Assembly (NCBI GenBank): GCA_035701285.1
Contig: DASSNT010000032.1
Coordinates: 22,690 to 86,689 of the forward strand
Length of the DNA: 64,000 nt
DNA from: DASSBR01 sp035701285
GTDB lineage: Bacteria; Pseudomonadota; Gammaproteobacteria; Natronospirales; DASSBR01
Reading direction: 5' to 3'
Part shown: positions 51,566 through 60,217 of the stretch, in pieces
Layout: every line of letters begins with the position of its first letter
Position numbering within the stretch: position 1 is the stretch's first letter
The notes under the pieces: generated by a model
The model's input: only the letters and a program-made list of their open reading frames with translations
What the model was told of the DNA's origin: nothing
Database searches by the model: none
Translations under genes and position numbers: made by a program

Positions 51566-52327
51566 GTGAGGCCGATCGATAATTTCGCAGCATGGTTCGA
51601 CAGTCCCGCCGGGCGCCAGGTGCTCGACGAGGAGGCGGCTCTGCTCGCGGATGCCTACGCGACGCTGTTCGGCTACTGGATCGTCCAGGTCGGCGCCTGG
51701 GGACGCGACCGGGAACTGCTTGCCGACAGCAAAATTCGTGGCCAGGCCGTCGTCGGCGCGGATTATGAAAAACGCTGCAGCAGCACCGCCGGTTTTGCCA
51801 GCCAGCCGCACGCGCTGGCAATCGCGGCCGACAGCGTGGATGCGGTCCTGCTGCCGCATACGCTGGAGCGCAGCAGCAAACCGCATGCGGTGCTGCGCGA
51901 GGCGGAGCGCGTCCTGGTTGGCGAAGGCCGCCTGCTGATTTTCGGCTTCAATCCGTGGAGCGCCTGGGGCGGCCGCCGGCGGCTGGCTGCATCGGCACCG
52001 TTGCCGTGGGCCGGCCGCTATATCGGCGAATGGCGTTTAAAGGATTGGTTGAGCCTGTTGGGATTTGAAGTGATCCAGATTGAAAGATACCTCCACGGGC
52101 TGCCGACAGAGCATCCCGGCCTGCTGCGCCGGCTGGAATTTACCCGCACGATCGGCCGGCGCTGCTGGCCCGCGCTGGGCGGCGGCTACTTCATCATGGC
52201 GCGCAAACGGGTGACGACGCTCACGCCCATCAAACCGTTTCGTGCCCGCCGCAAGAAAGCGCTGGTCGGCGGGCTGGCCCGGCCGACAACACGCACCACG
52301 CCCGGTTGCCACTTGTGCCACGGGTAA
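51566..52327 (+). CDS. YafS-like class I methyltransferase
   Basis: A 253-residue SAM-dependent methyltransferase-like protein. Motif I is degenerate (VVGADYEKRC), followed by a post-I acidic region (ADSVDAVLLPHTLERSSKP) and the EGRLLIFGFNPWSAWG strand typical of the YafS group found between gloB and rnhA. Substrate unknown; in some bacteria homologues methylate small metabolites. It starts with GTG (GGGGAG upstream). Its 3' end overlaps the rnhA start by about 13 nt. Confidence 0.82.
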   Translation: MRPIDNFAAWFDSPAGRQVLDEEAALLADAYATLFGYWIVQVGAWGRDRELLADSKIRGQAVVGADYEKRCSSTAGFASQPHALAIAADSVDAVLLPHTLERSSKPHAVLREAERVLVGEGRLLIFGFNPWSAWGGRRRLAASAPLPWAGRYIGEWRLKDWLSLLGFEVIQIERYLHGLPTEHPGLLRRLEFTRTIGRRCWPALGGGYFIMARKRVTTLTPIKPFRARRKKALVGGLARPTTRTTPGCHLCHG

Positions 52328-52794
52328 CGATCTACACCGATGGCGCCTGCCGCGGCAATCCCGGTCCGGGTGGCTGGGGCGTGCTGCTGTCCGCGAGCGG
52401 ACGCGAGAAGACGCTCTACGGCGGCGAGTCCCTGACTACCAATAACCGCATGGAGCTGACCGCCGCGATCGAAGCATTCAAGGCGCTGAAGAAGCCGTGC
52501 CAGGTCGATCTCTATACCGACTCGAAATACGTGCGCGACGGCATCACAAGCTGGCTCGCCAACTGGAAGCGCCGCGGCTGGAAAACGGCTGCGCGCACGG
52601 CGGTCAAAAACGAAGACCTGTGGCGCGAACTGGACGCGCAGGCGAGCCGCCACCAGGTTGACTGGCACTGGGTTAAAGGCCACGCCGGCCACCCCGGCAA
52701 TGAACGCGCCGACGCGCTGGCAAACCAGGCGATAGACGAAATGCACGCCTCTCTTGCCGCATCCCGAATCCCGAACCCCGAATCCCGTTCTTAA
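52315..52794 (+). CDS. rnhA: ribonuclease HI
   Basis: A 159-residue enzyme cutting RNA in RNA:DNA hybrids. All four acidic catalytic residues can be placed: Asp in IYTDGACRGNPGPGGWG, Glu in NNRMELTAAIEAF, Asp in DLYTDSKYVRDG and Asp in GNERADALANQA. GTG at 52315 gives MPRVTIYTDG; TTG at 52306 is an alternative. The last nine or so codons (RIPNPESRS) are encoded by CGAATCC-type repeat sequence, giving a repeat-derived C-terminus. Confidence 0.95.
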   Translation: MPRVTIYTDGACRGNPGPGGWGVLLSASGREKTLYGGESLTTNNRMELTAAIEAFKALKKPCQVDLYTDSKYVRDGITSWLANWKRRGWKTAARTAVKNEDLWRELDAQASRHQVDWHWVKGHAGHPGNERADALANQAIDEMHASLAASRIPNPESRS

Positions 52795-52795
52795 A

Positions 52796-53494
52796 ATGCG
52801 CCAGATCGTCCTCGACACCGAAACCACCGGCCTCGAAACCGCCGACGGCCATCGCATCATCGAAATCGGCGCGGTGGAAATCGTCAACCGCCGGCTGACC
52901 GGCAATACGTTTCACCATTACCTGAATCCCGAGCGGGACATCGACGTCGGCGCCTCGGAAGTTCACGGCATCACGCTCGACGATCTGCGCGACAAGCCGC
53001 GCTTCGCGGAAGTGGTGGAAGATCTGTTGACGTTCGTTCGCGACAGCGAACTGGTGATTCACAACGCGCCGTTCGATATCGGCTTTCTGAATCATGAACT
53101 CGGCCTGTTGAGCCATGGCGTCAGCGACATCGCGACGATCTGCAAGGTGCGTGACACGCTGCACGACGCGCGGCGCATGCACCCCGGCCAGAAGAACAGC
53201 CTGGACGCGCTGTGCCGCCGTTACGACATCGACAACTCGCAGCGTCAGTACCACGGTGCGCTGCTCGACGCGGAGATCCTCGCCGACGTCTACCTGGCGA
53301 TGACCGGCGGCCAGGCGACGCTGTCGCTGGATTCGGCGGCGGAGACGGGCGCCGCGGCTGCGGCGCAACCCATCGTTCGACCGCAGACGCCACTGAAGGT
53401 GATTCGCGCAACCGCCGAAGAGCTGGCCGAGCACGCCGCCAGGCTTTCCGCCATCGATGAGGCAAGCGGCGGGCAGTGCATCTGGAAGAGTTGA
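52796..53494 (+). CDS. dnaQ: DNA polymerase III epsilon subunit (proofreading exonuclease)
   Basis: A 232-residue DEDDh 3'-5' exonuclease. Exo I is LDTETTGL; Exo II lies in HNAPFDIGFLNHEL; Exo III is HGALLDAEILADVYL with the catalytic His. The C-terminal alpha-subunit-binding tail is short. The ATG at 52796 is one base after the rnhA stop region; the open frame before it is repeat sequence. On the same strand as rnhA, opposite to the usual E. coli divergent layout. Confidence 0.95.
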   Translation: MRQIVLDTETTGLETADGHRIIEIGAVEIVNRRLTGNTFHHYLNPERDIDVGASEVHGITLDDLRDKPRFAEVVEDLLTFVRDSELVIHNAPFDIGFLNHELGLLSHGVSDIATICKVRDTLHDARRMHPGQKNSLDALCRRYDIDNSQRQYHGALLDAEILADVYLAMTGGQATLSLDSAAETGAAAAAQPIVRPQTPLKVIRATAEELAEHAARLSAIDEASGGQCIWKS

Positions 53495-53724
53495 CGGCGC
53501 TGCAGGTGTCTGATGCCGCCGATTCAACGTGCAAGGTAACGGCTATAGCGATTGCGGCTAAGTAATGCCGTCAAGCGGTCGCCGGTTTCAGTACGATCAA
53601 AGGGAAAGCAAGCTTCACGCATAGCTGTGGAATTAGACGTGAAGCGGCCACATGGGCGTTACGAACAACAGGTGGCACACGTAGAGTCTCAGCACATAAC
53701 GGGCAGCAATCGCGAGAGGACGAA

Positions 53725-53759
53725 AATCAACAGCCCAGCATCCGGCCGGGCTGTTGATT
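53725..53759. terminator. bidirectional terminator-like hairpin between dnaQ and DUF4168 gene
   Basis: AATCAACAGCCC and GGGCTGTTGATT form a perfect 12-bp stem with an 11-nt loop, flanked by A-rich and T-rich ends. It lies 12 nt from the stop of the minus-strand gene. The rest of the gap 53495-53724 holds nothing I recognise; a 69-codon open frame there lacks support. Confidence 0.75.
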
Positions 53760-53771
53760 AAGACGGATTGG

Positions 53772-54173
53772 TTACTGGCCGGCACCGCCGCCTTGAACCA
53801 TTTGCGCGAATCGTTTGTGGAGCTGCGGATTACTGTTGATCGCCTCTACGATATTTCCATATTCACCAAGCGTGAACCCGTGCTGCTTGATGGCATCCTT
53901 CATCTTCTGCCGCGCCACGTCTGCGATCTTTTGCGCTTGCTGCTTGTTCTTGGCGCTGCGTACCTTGGGCGTATATCGATCACTGATCGAGGAGACAGCC
54001 TGATAAGTTGCCGCAAACTTTCGCAGCTCGGCCTGGCTTACCGCGGTCTGACTCTGCGACTGCATAGCCGGTGATGCGGGCGGATCGGCGGGCACCGGTG
54101 CGGCGCCGGCATTCATCGCCAGACCTGCCGCGAATGTAGCAGCGGCAACCGACATCAGTAGGGACGTTCGCAT
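53772..54173 (-). CDS. DUF4168 domain-containing exported protein
   Basis: A 133-residue protein with a signal peptide (about residues 1-24, ending NAGAA), a short Pro/Ser/Gln linker and a helical DUF4168 domain (from about ELRKFAATYQAVSSI). Function of the family is unknown. The ATG at 54173 is preceded by AGGAGA. Upstream is a near-perfect sigma-54 promoter (54209-54226), so expression probably depends on an activator such as the adjacent NtrC-type regulator. Confidence 0.8.
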   Translation of the reverse strand: MRTSLLMSVAAATFAAGLAMNAGAAPVPADPPASPAMQSQSQTAVSQAELRKFAATYQAVSSISDRYTPKVRSAKNKQQAQKIADVARQKMKDAIKQHGFTLGEYGNIVEAINSNPQLHKRFAQMVQGGGAGQ

Positions 54174-54208
54174 AATGATCTCCTGTTGAACTGATTCACC
54201 GGCCTTAC

Positions 54209-54226
54209 AAGCAATTTGCGTGCCAA
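54209..54226 (-). promoter_or_regulatory. sigma-54 promoter of the DUF4168 gene
   Basis: Minus-strand TTGGCACGCAAATTGCTT matches the sigma-54 consensus at the -24 GG (TGGCAC) and -12 GC (TTGC) elements with correct spacing. Transcription would start near 54200, leaving a leader of about 27 nt. It lies divergent from a kinase and sigma-54 activator pair. Confidence 0.85.
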
Positions 54227-54326
54227 TTCCAGCGCGAGCCATAACACTTATGAAATCAGCGCGTTGCGGCTTGAGTACCGCTTTCCGGTGCCCGTGATGG
54301 CGGATGCCCATGTATACTACTGACAC

Positions 54327-55802
54327 ATGTTCCGAATCGGCCCATTGATGCGCGGCTATCGTCGGCGCAGCCTGCGACTGTCATTGCTGTTGAGTGTGGT
54401 GGCGCCGCTTGCCGTGCTGAGTGGTGCGGCGGTTTACCTGAGTCTCGGCTTTGTCGAACACGGCATCGAACGCCGTATGCAGGAGGATGTGCAACTGGTC
54501 GCACGGGCGATTCGGCTGCCGGTCAGCCAGGGACTGGCGCGCAATGAAACGGGACGGGTACAAGAGGCGCTGGAGTCGGCATTCAACATCCCCAAGGTCT
54601 ACGGCGCTTACGTTTACGACATGGACGGCCGCCGCATCGCAGCGGCGGGCAGCGTCACACCGGGGCGCGCCGAGCAGCACATGCTTCGTCTGGCGGAGAG
54701 ACATTTGCGCCGCGGAGAATACGACCAGGTGGCTGGCCGGGCAGTTTATTCATATTTTGTGCCGCTTAGCGACAGTGGCAACCGGATCATTGGCCTGTTG
54801 CAGGTGACACGCCGGCGGAGCGACTTCGCGGCGACGATGCTTCGTTTGCGTGTTGGCGCCGGTGCAATCGTCCTGATCATGCTGGTCGTAATTTCGGGCG
54901 TAGTTCTTATCGGCCATCAGCGCGCGATCGGTCGTCATCTTGGGAGACTTGCGGGAGTGATGAGGCGGGTGCGCGAAGGCGAGCGCGGCCGGCGCGCCGA
55001 TGCAAGCGGTCCGCGTGAAATTGCCGCGGTCGCTGATGCCCTCAACGCCATGCTCGACGGTATCGGCGCCGCCGAACGTGAAATCGCGGCGCGTCGGGAA
55101 AGCGAAGAAGACCTTTCTCGGCGCCTTCACCAGTCCGAGAAGCTGGCGACCCTGGGCCGCTTTGCCGCCGGAATTGCGCATGAACTCGGCGCACCGCTGA
55201 GCGTCATCGATGGCAAGGCGCGGCGTGCGTTGCGGAGGTGGCCGGGTGCTTCGTCAAGCGAACTCGAAGCGATTCGGGCCGAAGTTGCGCGCGCCAGCAG
55301 CGTGATCCGGCAAATACTGGAGCTCGCTCGCCACGGGCAGTCGCGCCATCGCCGACAGCTTTGCAAGCGGCTTGCCCGGACGGCTGTTGCGGCGGTAAGC
55401 GACGAAGCGCAGGGCGCCGGAACGGCGCTGACTTTGCGCGCCGGACCCGACAGTTGCGCCGTGAACGTGGAGCCGATGCGTTTCCGCCAGGCGTTGGTTA
55501 ATTTGTTGCACAACGCAGTCCAAGCTGCGCCCGGCGGGCAAGTGGAGTTGAGCTGGGAGGAAGTCGGCGATCGGCTGCTATTTAACATTGACGACAGTGG
55601 CGCGGGGATTGCGTCGGCCTTGCGCGAACGAGTTTTCGAGCCGTTCTTCACAACCCGCGTGAGCGGGACGGGGCTGGGTTTAGCTCTGACGCAGGCAATC
55701 GTGCTGGATCATGACGGCCGTATCGACATCGTCGACAGTTCTCTCGGCGGTGCTTGTTTTCGGATCGAATTGCCGACGGCAGGAACGGGGGGTCGCGCGT
55801 GA
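54327..55802 (+). CDS. sensor histidine kinase
   Basis: A 491-residue membrane kinase. One helix (about residues 17-42) and another (173-197) flank a periplasmic sensor region of about 130 residues. A HAMP-like linker, a HisKA domain with His285 in GIAHELGAPLSVIDG, and an ATPase domain with NLLHNAVQAAP, DDSGAGI and GTGLGLALTQAI follow. The ATPase boxes resemble NtrB/ZraS-type partners of sigma-54 activators. It overlaps its response regulator by GTGA. A TATACT box lies 11 nt before the ATG. The signal is unknown. Confidence 0.92.
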   Translation: MFRIGPLMRGYRRRSLRLSLLLSVVAPLAVLSGAAVYLSLGFVEHGIERRMQEDVQLVARAIRLPVSQGLARNETGRVQEALESAFNIPKVYGAYVYDMDGRRIAAAGSVTPGRAEQHMLRLAERHLRRGEYDQVAGRAVYSYFVPLSDSGNRIIGLLQVTRRRSDFAATMLRLRVGAGAIVLIMLVVISGVVLIGHQRAIGRHLGRLAGVMRRVREGERGRRADASGPREIAAVADALNAMLDGIGAAEREIAARRESEEDLSRRLHQSEKLATLGRFAAGIAHELGAPLSVIDGKARRALRRWPGASSSELEAIRAEVARASSVIRQILELARHGQSRHRRQLCKRLARTAVAAVSDEAQGAGTALTLRAGPDSCAVNVEPMRFRQALVNLLHNAVQAAPGGQVELSWEEVGDRLLFNIDDSGAGIASALRERVFEPFFTTRVSGTGLGLALTQAIVLDHDGRIDIVDSSLGGACFRIELPTAGTGGRA

Positions 55803-57160
55803 ACGGCGGCGAACGCGTACTCCTTGTGGAGGATGACGCTTCCCTTGCCGCGCTGCTTCGCGAGGAACTGGAAGATGCCGGTTATCGGGTCGCCGCCGTG
55901 AAATCGGTGGAGGCGGCACATGCAAATCTACTCCGTCGCCCGCCGGCGCTAATACTGAGCGATCTGCGGTTGCCGGATGGGGAAGGGCTGGAGGTGCTGG
56001 CCGACGCGCGAAGTCGTGATCCGTCCCCCGCCTTTGTGATGATCACCGCCTACGGCAGCGTCAGTACCGCGGTCCAGGCGCTCAAGGCCGGGGCGGACGA
56101 TTTTCTCACCAAGCCGGTGGACATCGACCATCTGCTGGTGAGCGTCGCGCGCGCGCTCGAGCATCACCGGACGCGGGCCGAAGTTCGCCACTTCCGCAGC
56201 TTGCTCGACGAGAACGGCTTCCACGGGTTGCTCGGCCACAGCCCACCTATGCGGGCGCTGGCCGAACAGATCCGCATGGTGGCCGAAGCCTACGGCCCGG
56301 TTTTGATTGTCGGCGAGAGCGGCACCGGCAAAGAGCTGGTGGCGCGTGCGCTGCATGCAGAGAGCGAACGCCGCGATGGCCGTTTCATGGCGGTCAACTG
56401 CGCTGGTGTACCGGCGGAACTGTTGGAAAGCGAGTTTTTCGGTCACGTCGCAGGCGCTTTCACCGGCGCGACCGCAAGTCGCGGCGGCCTGTTCGATCAG
56501 GCTGACGGCGGCACATTGTTTCTTGATGAAATCGGCGACATGCCGGCTTCGTTGCAGGCCAAGCTTCTGCGCGTGTTGCAGGACGGGCGCATTCGGCCGG
56601 TGGGCGGCAGGAATGATCATCAGGTCGATGTGCGGATAATTGCCGCAACCCATCAGGATCTGGAGGTTTTGCGCCGGGACGGCCGCTTCCGCGACGACCT
56701 CTATTTTCGTCTGGAAACCTTCATTATTCGCGTGCCACCGCTGCGTGAGCGCGGTGACGACGTGGAATTGCTGGCCGGGCGGTTTCTGCAGCGCTACGCC
56801 GCGGCTCTGGGCCGCGAGGCACCCGGGGTGTCGCCGGCCGTACTGGAGTGCCTCGGCGGCTACCCTTTTCCGGGTAACGTACGCGAGCTGCAAAATGCCA
56901 TTGAACGCGCCGTCACCTTCTGTCGTGAGCGTCGGATCGGCGTCGAGCATTTGCCTGCCCGTTTGCGTGGCCATACGGCCGACAAGAACGGGGAATCATT
57001 GCCGACGGTTCTTGAAGACGCCGCCCCGGTAACGCTCGCCGAAATCACTCGTCGATACGTGCGACACGTCCTCCAGCACACTCAGGGCAACAAGCGCCGG
57101 GCGGCGAAGCTGCTCGGCATCAGTCGTCGTACGCTCTACCGGTATCTGCAGGAAGAGTAG
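55799..57160 (+). CDS. sigma-54-dependent NtrC-family response regulator
   Basis: A 453-residue activator. The receiver domain has Asp55 and Lys105. The AAA+ domain has Walker A GESGTGKE (172-179), the sigma-54 contact loop GAFTGA (219-224) and Walker B FLDEIGD (241-247). A Fis-type helix-turn-helix ends the protein (KRRAAKLLGISRRTLYRYL). The intact GAFTGA loop means it should activate sigma-54 promoters, and one lies 1.6 kb upstream on the opposite strand (54209-54226). It starts with GTG coupled to the kinase. Confidence 0.94.
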   Translation: MNGGERVLLVEDDASLAALLREELEDAGYRVAAVKSVEAAHANLLRRPPALILSDLRLPDGEGLEVLADARSRDPSPAFVMITAYGSVSTAVQALKAGADDFLTKPVDIDHLLVSVARALEHHRTRAEVRHFRSLLDENGFHGLLGHSPPMRALAEQIRMVAEAYGPVLIVGESGTGKELVARALHAESERRDGRFMAVNCAGVPAELLESEFFGHVAGAFTGATASRGGLFDQADGGTLFLDEIGDMPASLQAKLLRVLQDGRIRPVGGRNDHQVDVRIIAATHQDLEVLRRDGRFRDDLYFRLETFIIRVPPLRERGDDVELLAGRFLQRYAAALGREAPGVSPAVLECLGGYPFPGNVRELQNAIERAVTFCRERRIGVEHLPARLRGHTADKNGESLPTVLEDAAPVTLAEITRRYVRHVLQHTQGNKRRAAKLLGISRRTLYRYLQEE

Positions 57161-57215
57161 CCCACGCGCTCAACGCTGATGGGGCAGCAGCAGCGCTTCA
57201 ACTACCTTCGCCGCG

Positions 57216-57227
57216 ATGCTATAGTGC
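57216..57227 (+). promoter_or_regulatory. shared 12-mer with -10-like core upstream of nhaB
   Basis: ATGCTATAGTGC, containing TATAGT, occurs here and again at 58843-58854 before the CPA1 antiporter gene. A TT-rich weak -35 lies 17 nt upstream of each. It may be a common promoter or regulator site. Confidence 0.35.
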
Positions 57228-57270
57228 CGTGCTTTCCGCGCCGTAACAGTTAATCAATAAACCGCTTCCC

Positions 57271-58803
57271 ATGCGCCGACCAAACCCCGACATGGTTGCC
57301 ACGCCCGTGCGTTACGCGGTGGCAATGACACGCAATTTCCTCGGAAACGCGCCGAACTGGTACAAGACGGCGATCGTCGGCTTTCTTTTGATCAATCCCG
57401 CGGTTTTTTTTGGCGCCGGGCCCTTTGCGGCCGGCTGGCTGCTGATATTGGAGTTTATTTTTACACTGGCGATGGCGCTGAAATGTTATCCCCTTGCGCC
57501 GGGAGGATTGCTTGCGCTTGAGGCGGTGATAATCGGTTTGACCGGGCCGGCAGCGGTGTACCAAGAGGTAGTACACAACATTCCGGTCATCCTCCTGTTG
57601 ATGTTCATGGTCGCCGGAATTTTCTTCCTGCAGGAGCTGTTGATGTTCCTGTTTACGCGAGTTTTGTTGAACATCCGGTCAACTGTCAGGCTCGCGCTGG
57701 CGTTCATGTTCGTCGCGGCGCTGCTGTCCGCGTTTCTGGATGCCCTGACGGTTACGGCCGTCATAATCGCGGTGGCCGGAGGATTTTATTCGGTTTACCA
57801 CAAAGCGGCGTCTGCTGATCAGTCGGCGCACAGGCACGACCGTGGCGATGACACTGCGATTCATGAACTCTCTCGCGCCGATCTTGAGCAATTTCGCGCT
57901 TTCCTGCGCAACCTCATGATGCACGCGGTGGTCGGAACAGCGCTCGGCGGTGTCACTACTCTCGTCGGTGAGCCGCAGAACCTGATCCTTGCCCATGCAG
58001 TCGATTGGCATTTCGCCGAGTTTTTCTGGAGGGTCGCGCCGGTATCGGTACCGGTGTTCGTTGTTGGGTTGGCGACCTGCGCGCTGCTTCAGAAATTGCG
58101 TTGGTTCGGCTATGGAGTAGAACTACCAGAGGCAGTCCGAAAAGTCCTGGAGGATCACGATAGCGAAGTCCAACGCAAGCGTGGAACCAACGCGAAGGCA
58201 AAGTTGATTGCTCAAGGTGTCGTCGCGGTTTTCCTCATCGTTGCGCTGGCCTTGCACGTCGCGGAGATCGGTCTGATCGGACTTGCGCTTCTGGTGGTGA
58301 CAACTGCGCTGACAGGCGTCGTGGAGGAGCATCGCATCGGCCATGCTTTCACCGAAGCGCTACCCTTCACGGCGCTGCTCGTGGTGTTTTTTGCTGTTAT
58401 CGCAGTCATCGACGAACGCGCGCTGTTTTCTCCCATCATGGACTGGGTTTTTCATTTCAAAGGCGATGCGCGGCTGAGCATGGTGTACATTGCCAACGGC
58501 GCGCTTTCCATGATCAGCGACAACGTCTTCGTGGCGACGGTTTATCTGAAGGAAATCAAGACAGCCTTGGCGCAAGGCATCGTGAGCCCGCGCGAATTCC
58601 AGGACTTGATCGTCGCAATCAATGCCGGCACCAACGTCCCTAGCGTGGCGACACCTAATGGGCAGGCCGCATTCCTGTTTCTGCTAACCTCTGCACTTGC
58701 TCCGCTGATTCGTCTCTCTTATGGCCGCATGGTGTGGATGGCGCTGCCCTACGCGGTCGTGTTGTCCCTGACGGGCCTTCTCGCAGTATTTTTTCTCTTA
58801 TGA
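57271..58803 (+). CDS. nhaB: Na+/H+ antiporter NhaB
   Basis: A 510-residue membrane protein. The N-terminal NFLGNAPNWYK, AGWLLILEFIFTLAMALKCYP and the LSAFLDALTVTAVIIAVAGGF segment match NhaB, which exports Na+ in exchange for protons. An internal GGVTTLVGEPQNLI motif resembles the conserved NhaB/ArsB loop. About twelve membrane segments are visible. ATG 57271 is used here; ATG 57292 would also give a normal N-terminus. It lies downstream of the two-component genes. Confidence 0.93.
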   Translation: MRRPNPDMVATPVRYAVAMTRNFLGNAPNWYKTAIVGFLLINPAVFFGAGPFAAGWLLILEFIFTLAMALKCYPLAPGGLLALEAVIIGLTGPAAVYQEVVHNIPVILLLMFMVAGIFFLQELLMFLFTRVLLNIRSTVRLALAFMFVAALLSAFLDALTVTAVIIAVAGGFYSVYHKAASADQSAHRHDRGDDTAIHELSRADLEQFRAFLRNLMMHAVVGTALGGVTTLVGEPQNLILAHAVDWHFAEFFWRVAPVSVPVFVVGLATCALLQKLRWFGYGVELPEAVRKVLEDHDSEVQRKRGTNAKAKLIAQGVVAVFLIVALALHVAEIGLIGLALLVVTTALTGVVEEHRIGHAFTEALPFTALLVVFFAVIAVIDERALFSPIMDWVFHFKGDARLSMVYIANGALSMISDNVFVATVYLKEIKTALAQGIVSPREFQDLIVAINAGTNVPSVATPNGQAAFLFLLTSALAPLIRLSYGRMVWMALPYAVVLSLTGLLAVFFLL

Positions 58804-58842
58804 TCGGTCGCCACACGACCGACTTCCGCGATAGTTGGAGCA

Positions 58843-58854
58843 ATGCTATAGTGC
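58843..58854 (+). promoter_or_regulatory. shared 12-mer with -10-like core upstream of CPA1 antiporter
   Basis: Second occurrence of ATGCTATAGTGC, 73 nt before the GTG start of the CPA1 gene. The flanks differ from the copy before nhaB except for a following G+C then T-rich run. Confidence 0.35.
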
Positions 58855-58926
58855 GGCGTTTTCTCGCTGCACCGGCAGCGCCTGCACAAAATCTCATCAT
58901 TAATCAGTGTTGCGAAGGGGCTTAAT

Positions 58927-60204
58927 GTGGAACCGACACCTGCTATCGAGACGGCCCAACACGTCCTCTTTATTGTAGGCTTGATACTCGCCTGTGGCTC
59001 GATTTCGGGCTTTATTGCTCAAAAGATTCGCGTCCCCGACATTGTGGTTTTTTTGCTGGTCGGGATCATCCTGGGGCCGGAAATCAAGCTGATTGTAGTG
59101 CCGACCGGTTCGGCACTGAATCAGATTATCCTGATCTTCGGGGCCGCGTACATCATCTTCGATGGCGGGGCGACAGTTGCTTTAAAGGTATTGAAGAACG
59201 TGTGGATCAGCCTGATCGTAATGGCGACGATAGGGCTGCTGATAACCGCGGTAGCTGTCGGCCTTGCCGCTCAATATATCTTCGGCATTCCATTCCTCGT
59301 GGCGCTCTTGCTCGGTGCGGTGATCGCATCAACCGATCCCGCCACGCTGGTGCCCGTTTTCAAGCAAGTGCGGATACGCGAGCGCGTTTCGCATCTGGTA
59401 ATGAGCGAATCGGCGCTCAACGATGCGATGGGTGCCATTCTGACCGTTACGCTGCTCAGCCTGGTTATGGGCAGCCACGCATTTTCAGTAAACGACTCTT
59501 TGCTGCAGCTTGCGCAGGAGGCGGGGCTCGGCATTCTGGTCGGTGGCGTCATCGGCTTTCTTTCACTCCTGTTGATCGCGCACGACCGGTACGGCTTCCT
59601 GCGTGAATATATGCCGCTGGTCACACTTATCGTGGTTGTCGGCGGTTATCTGGGCGCGGATATGGTCAGCGCGAGCGGTTATATGGCCGCATTCATCGCC
59701 GGCTTGATCATGGGTAACAAGGACCTGCTCGGCTTCAAGATCGAACCCGGGGAAGACAAGGGTCTGGAAGACTTCATTGGTACCACGTCGTTGATCATGC
59801 GGATGTTCATATTCATCCTGCTCGGGACCCACGTAGACTTCGCATTGCTGAACACATATTGGGTCGGCGGCATCGTTTTGATTGCATTTTTCATGCTGGT
59901 GGCGCGGCCGTTGACTGTCTTTCTGTGCTGCCTGCCGGACCGGCGCGCGAAGTGGGAGCTGAAGGAGTTGCTGTTCGTCTGCTGGGTACGTGAAACGGGC
60001 GTTATTCCGGCCGCGTTGGCAGGTTTGCTTGTTGGCGCCGGCGCCCCGCACGCGGATCTGATCGCGTCGGTCACCTTTATGGCTGTTCTGATCACGATTC
60101 TGGTCCAGGCGACGACTACCAAGTGGTGGGGCGGCAAGCTCGGCCTGCTGATCGAGGAGCCGCCGCGGACACCGCACGAAATGGGACATCCGCTGGAACC
60201 GTAA
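58927..60204 (+). CDS. CPA1-family cation:proton antiporter
   Basis: A 425-residue transporter with about twelve membrane helices. The helix-break signature GAVIASTDPATLVPVF and the SESALNDAMGAI motif with its Asn-Asp pair are those of NhaP-type CPA1 antiporters. Cation selectivity (Na+, K+ or Li+) cannot be read. It starts with GTG preceded by AAGGGG. It follows nhaB with 123 nt between, so two unrelated Na+/H+ antiporters are clustered. Confidence 0.88.
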   Translation: MEPTPAIETAQHVLFIVGLILACGSISGFIAQKIRVPDIVVFLLVGIILGPEIKLIVVPTGSALNQIILIFGAAYIIFDGGATVALKVLKNVWISLIVMATIGLLITAVAVGLAAQYIFGIPFLVALLLGAVIASTDPATLVPVFKQVRIRERVSHLVMSESALNDAMGAILTVTLLSLVMGSHAFSVNDSLLQLAQEAGLGILVGGVIGFLSLLLIAHDRYGFLREYMPLVTLIVVVGGYLGADMVSASGYMAAFIAGLIMGNKDLLGFKIEPGEDKGLEDFIGTTSLIMRMFIFILLGTHVDFALLNTYWVGGIVLIAFFMLVARPLTVFLCCLPDRRAKWELKELLFVCWVRETGVIPAALAGLLVGAGAPHADLIASVTFMAVLITILVQATTTKWWGGKLGLLIEEPPRTPHEMGHPLEP

Positions 60205-60217
60205 TCGGGATAGAAGT

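Noticed and set aside
53552..53761. 69-codon plus-strand open frame in the dnaQ-DUF4168 gap
   Set aside because: No ribosome site, no family, and it runs into the terminator hairpin.
58734..58925. 63-codon frame between nhaB and the CPA1 gene
   Set aside because: Its first part overlaps nhaB out of frame and it has no ribosome site.
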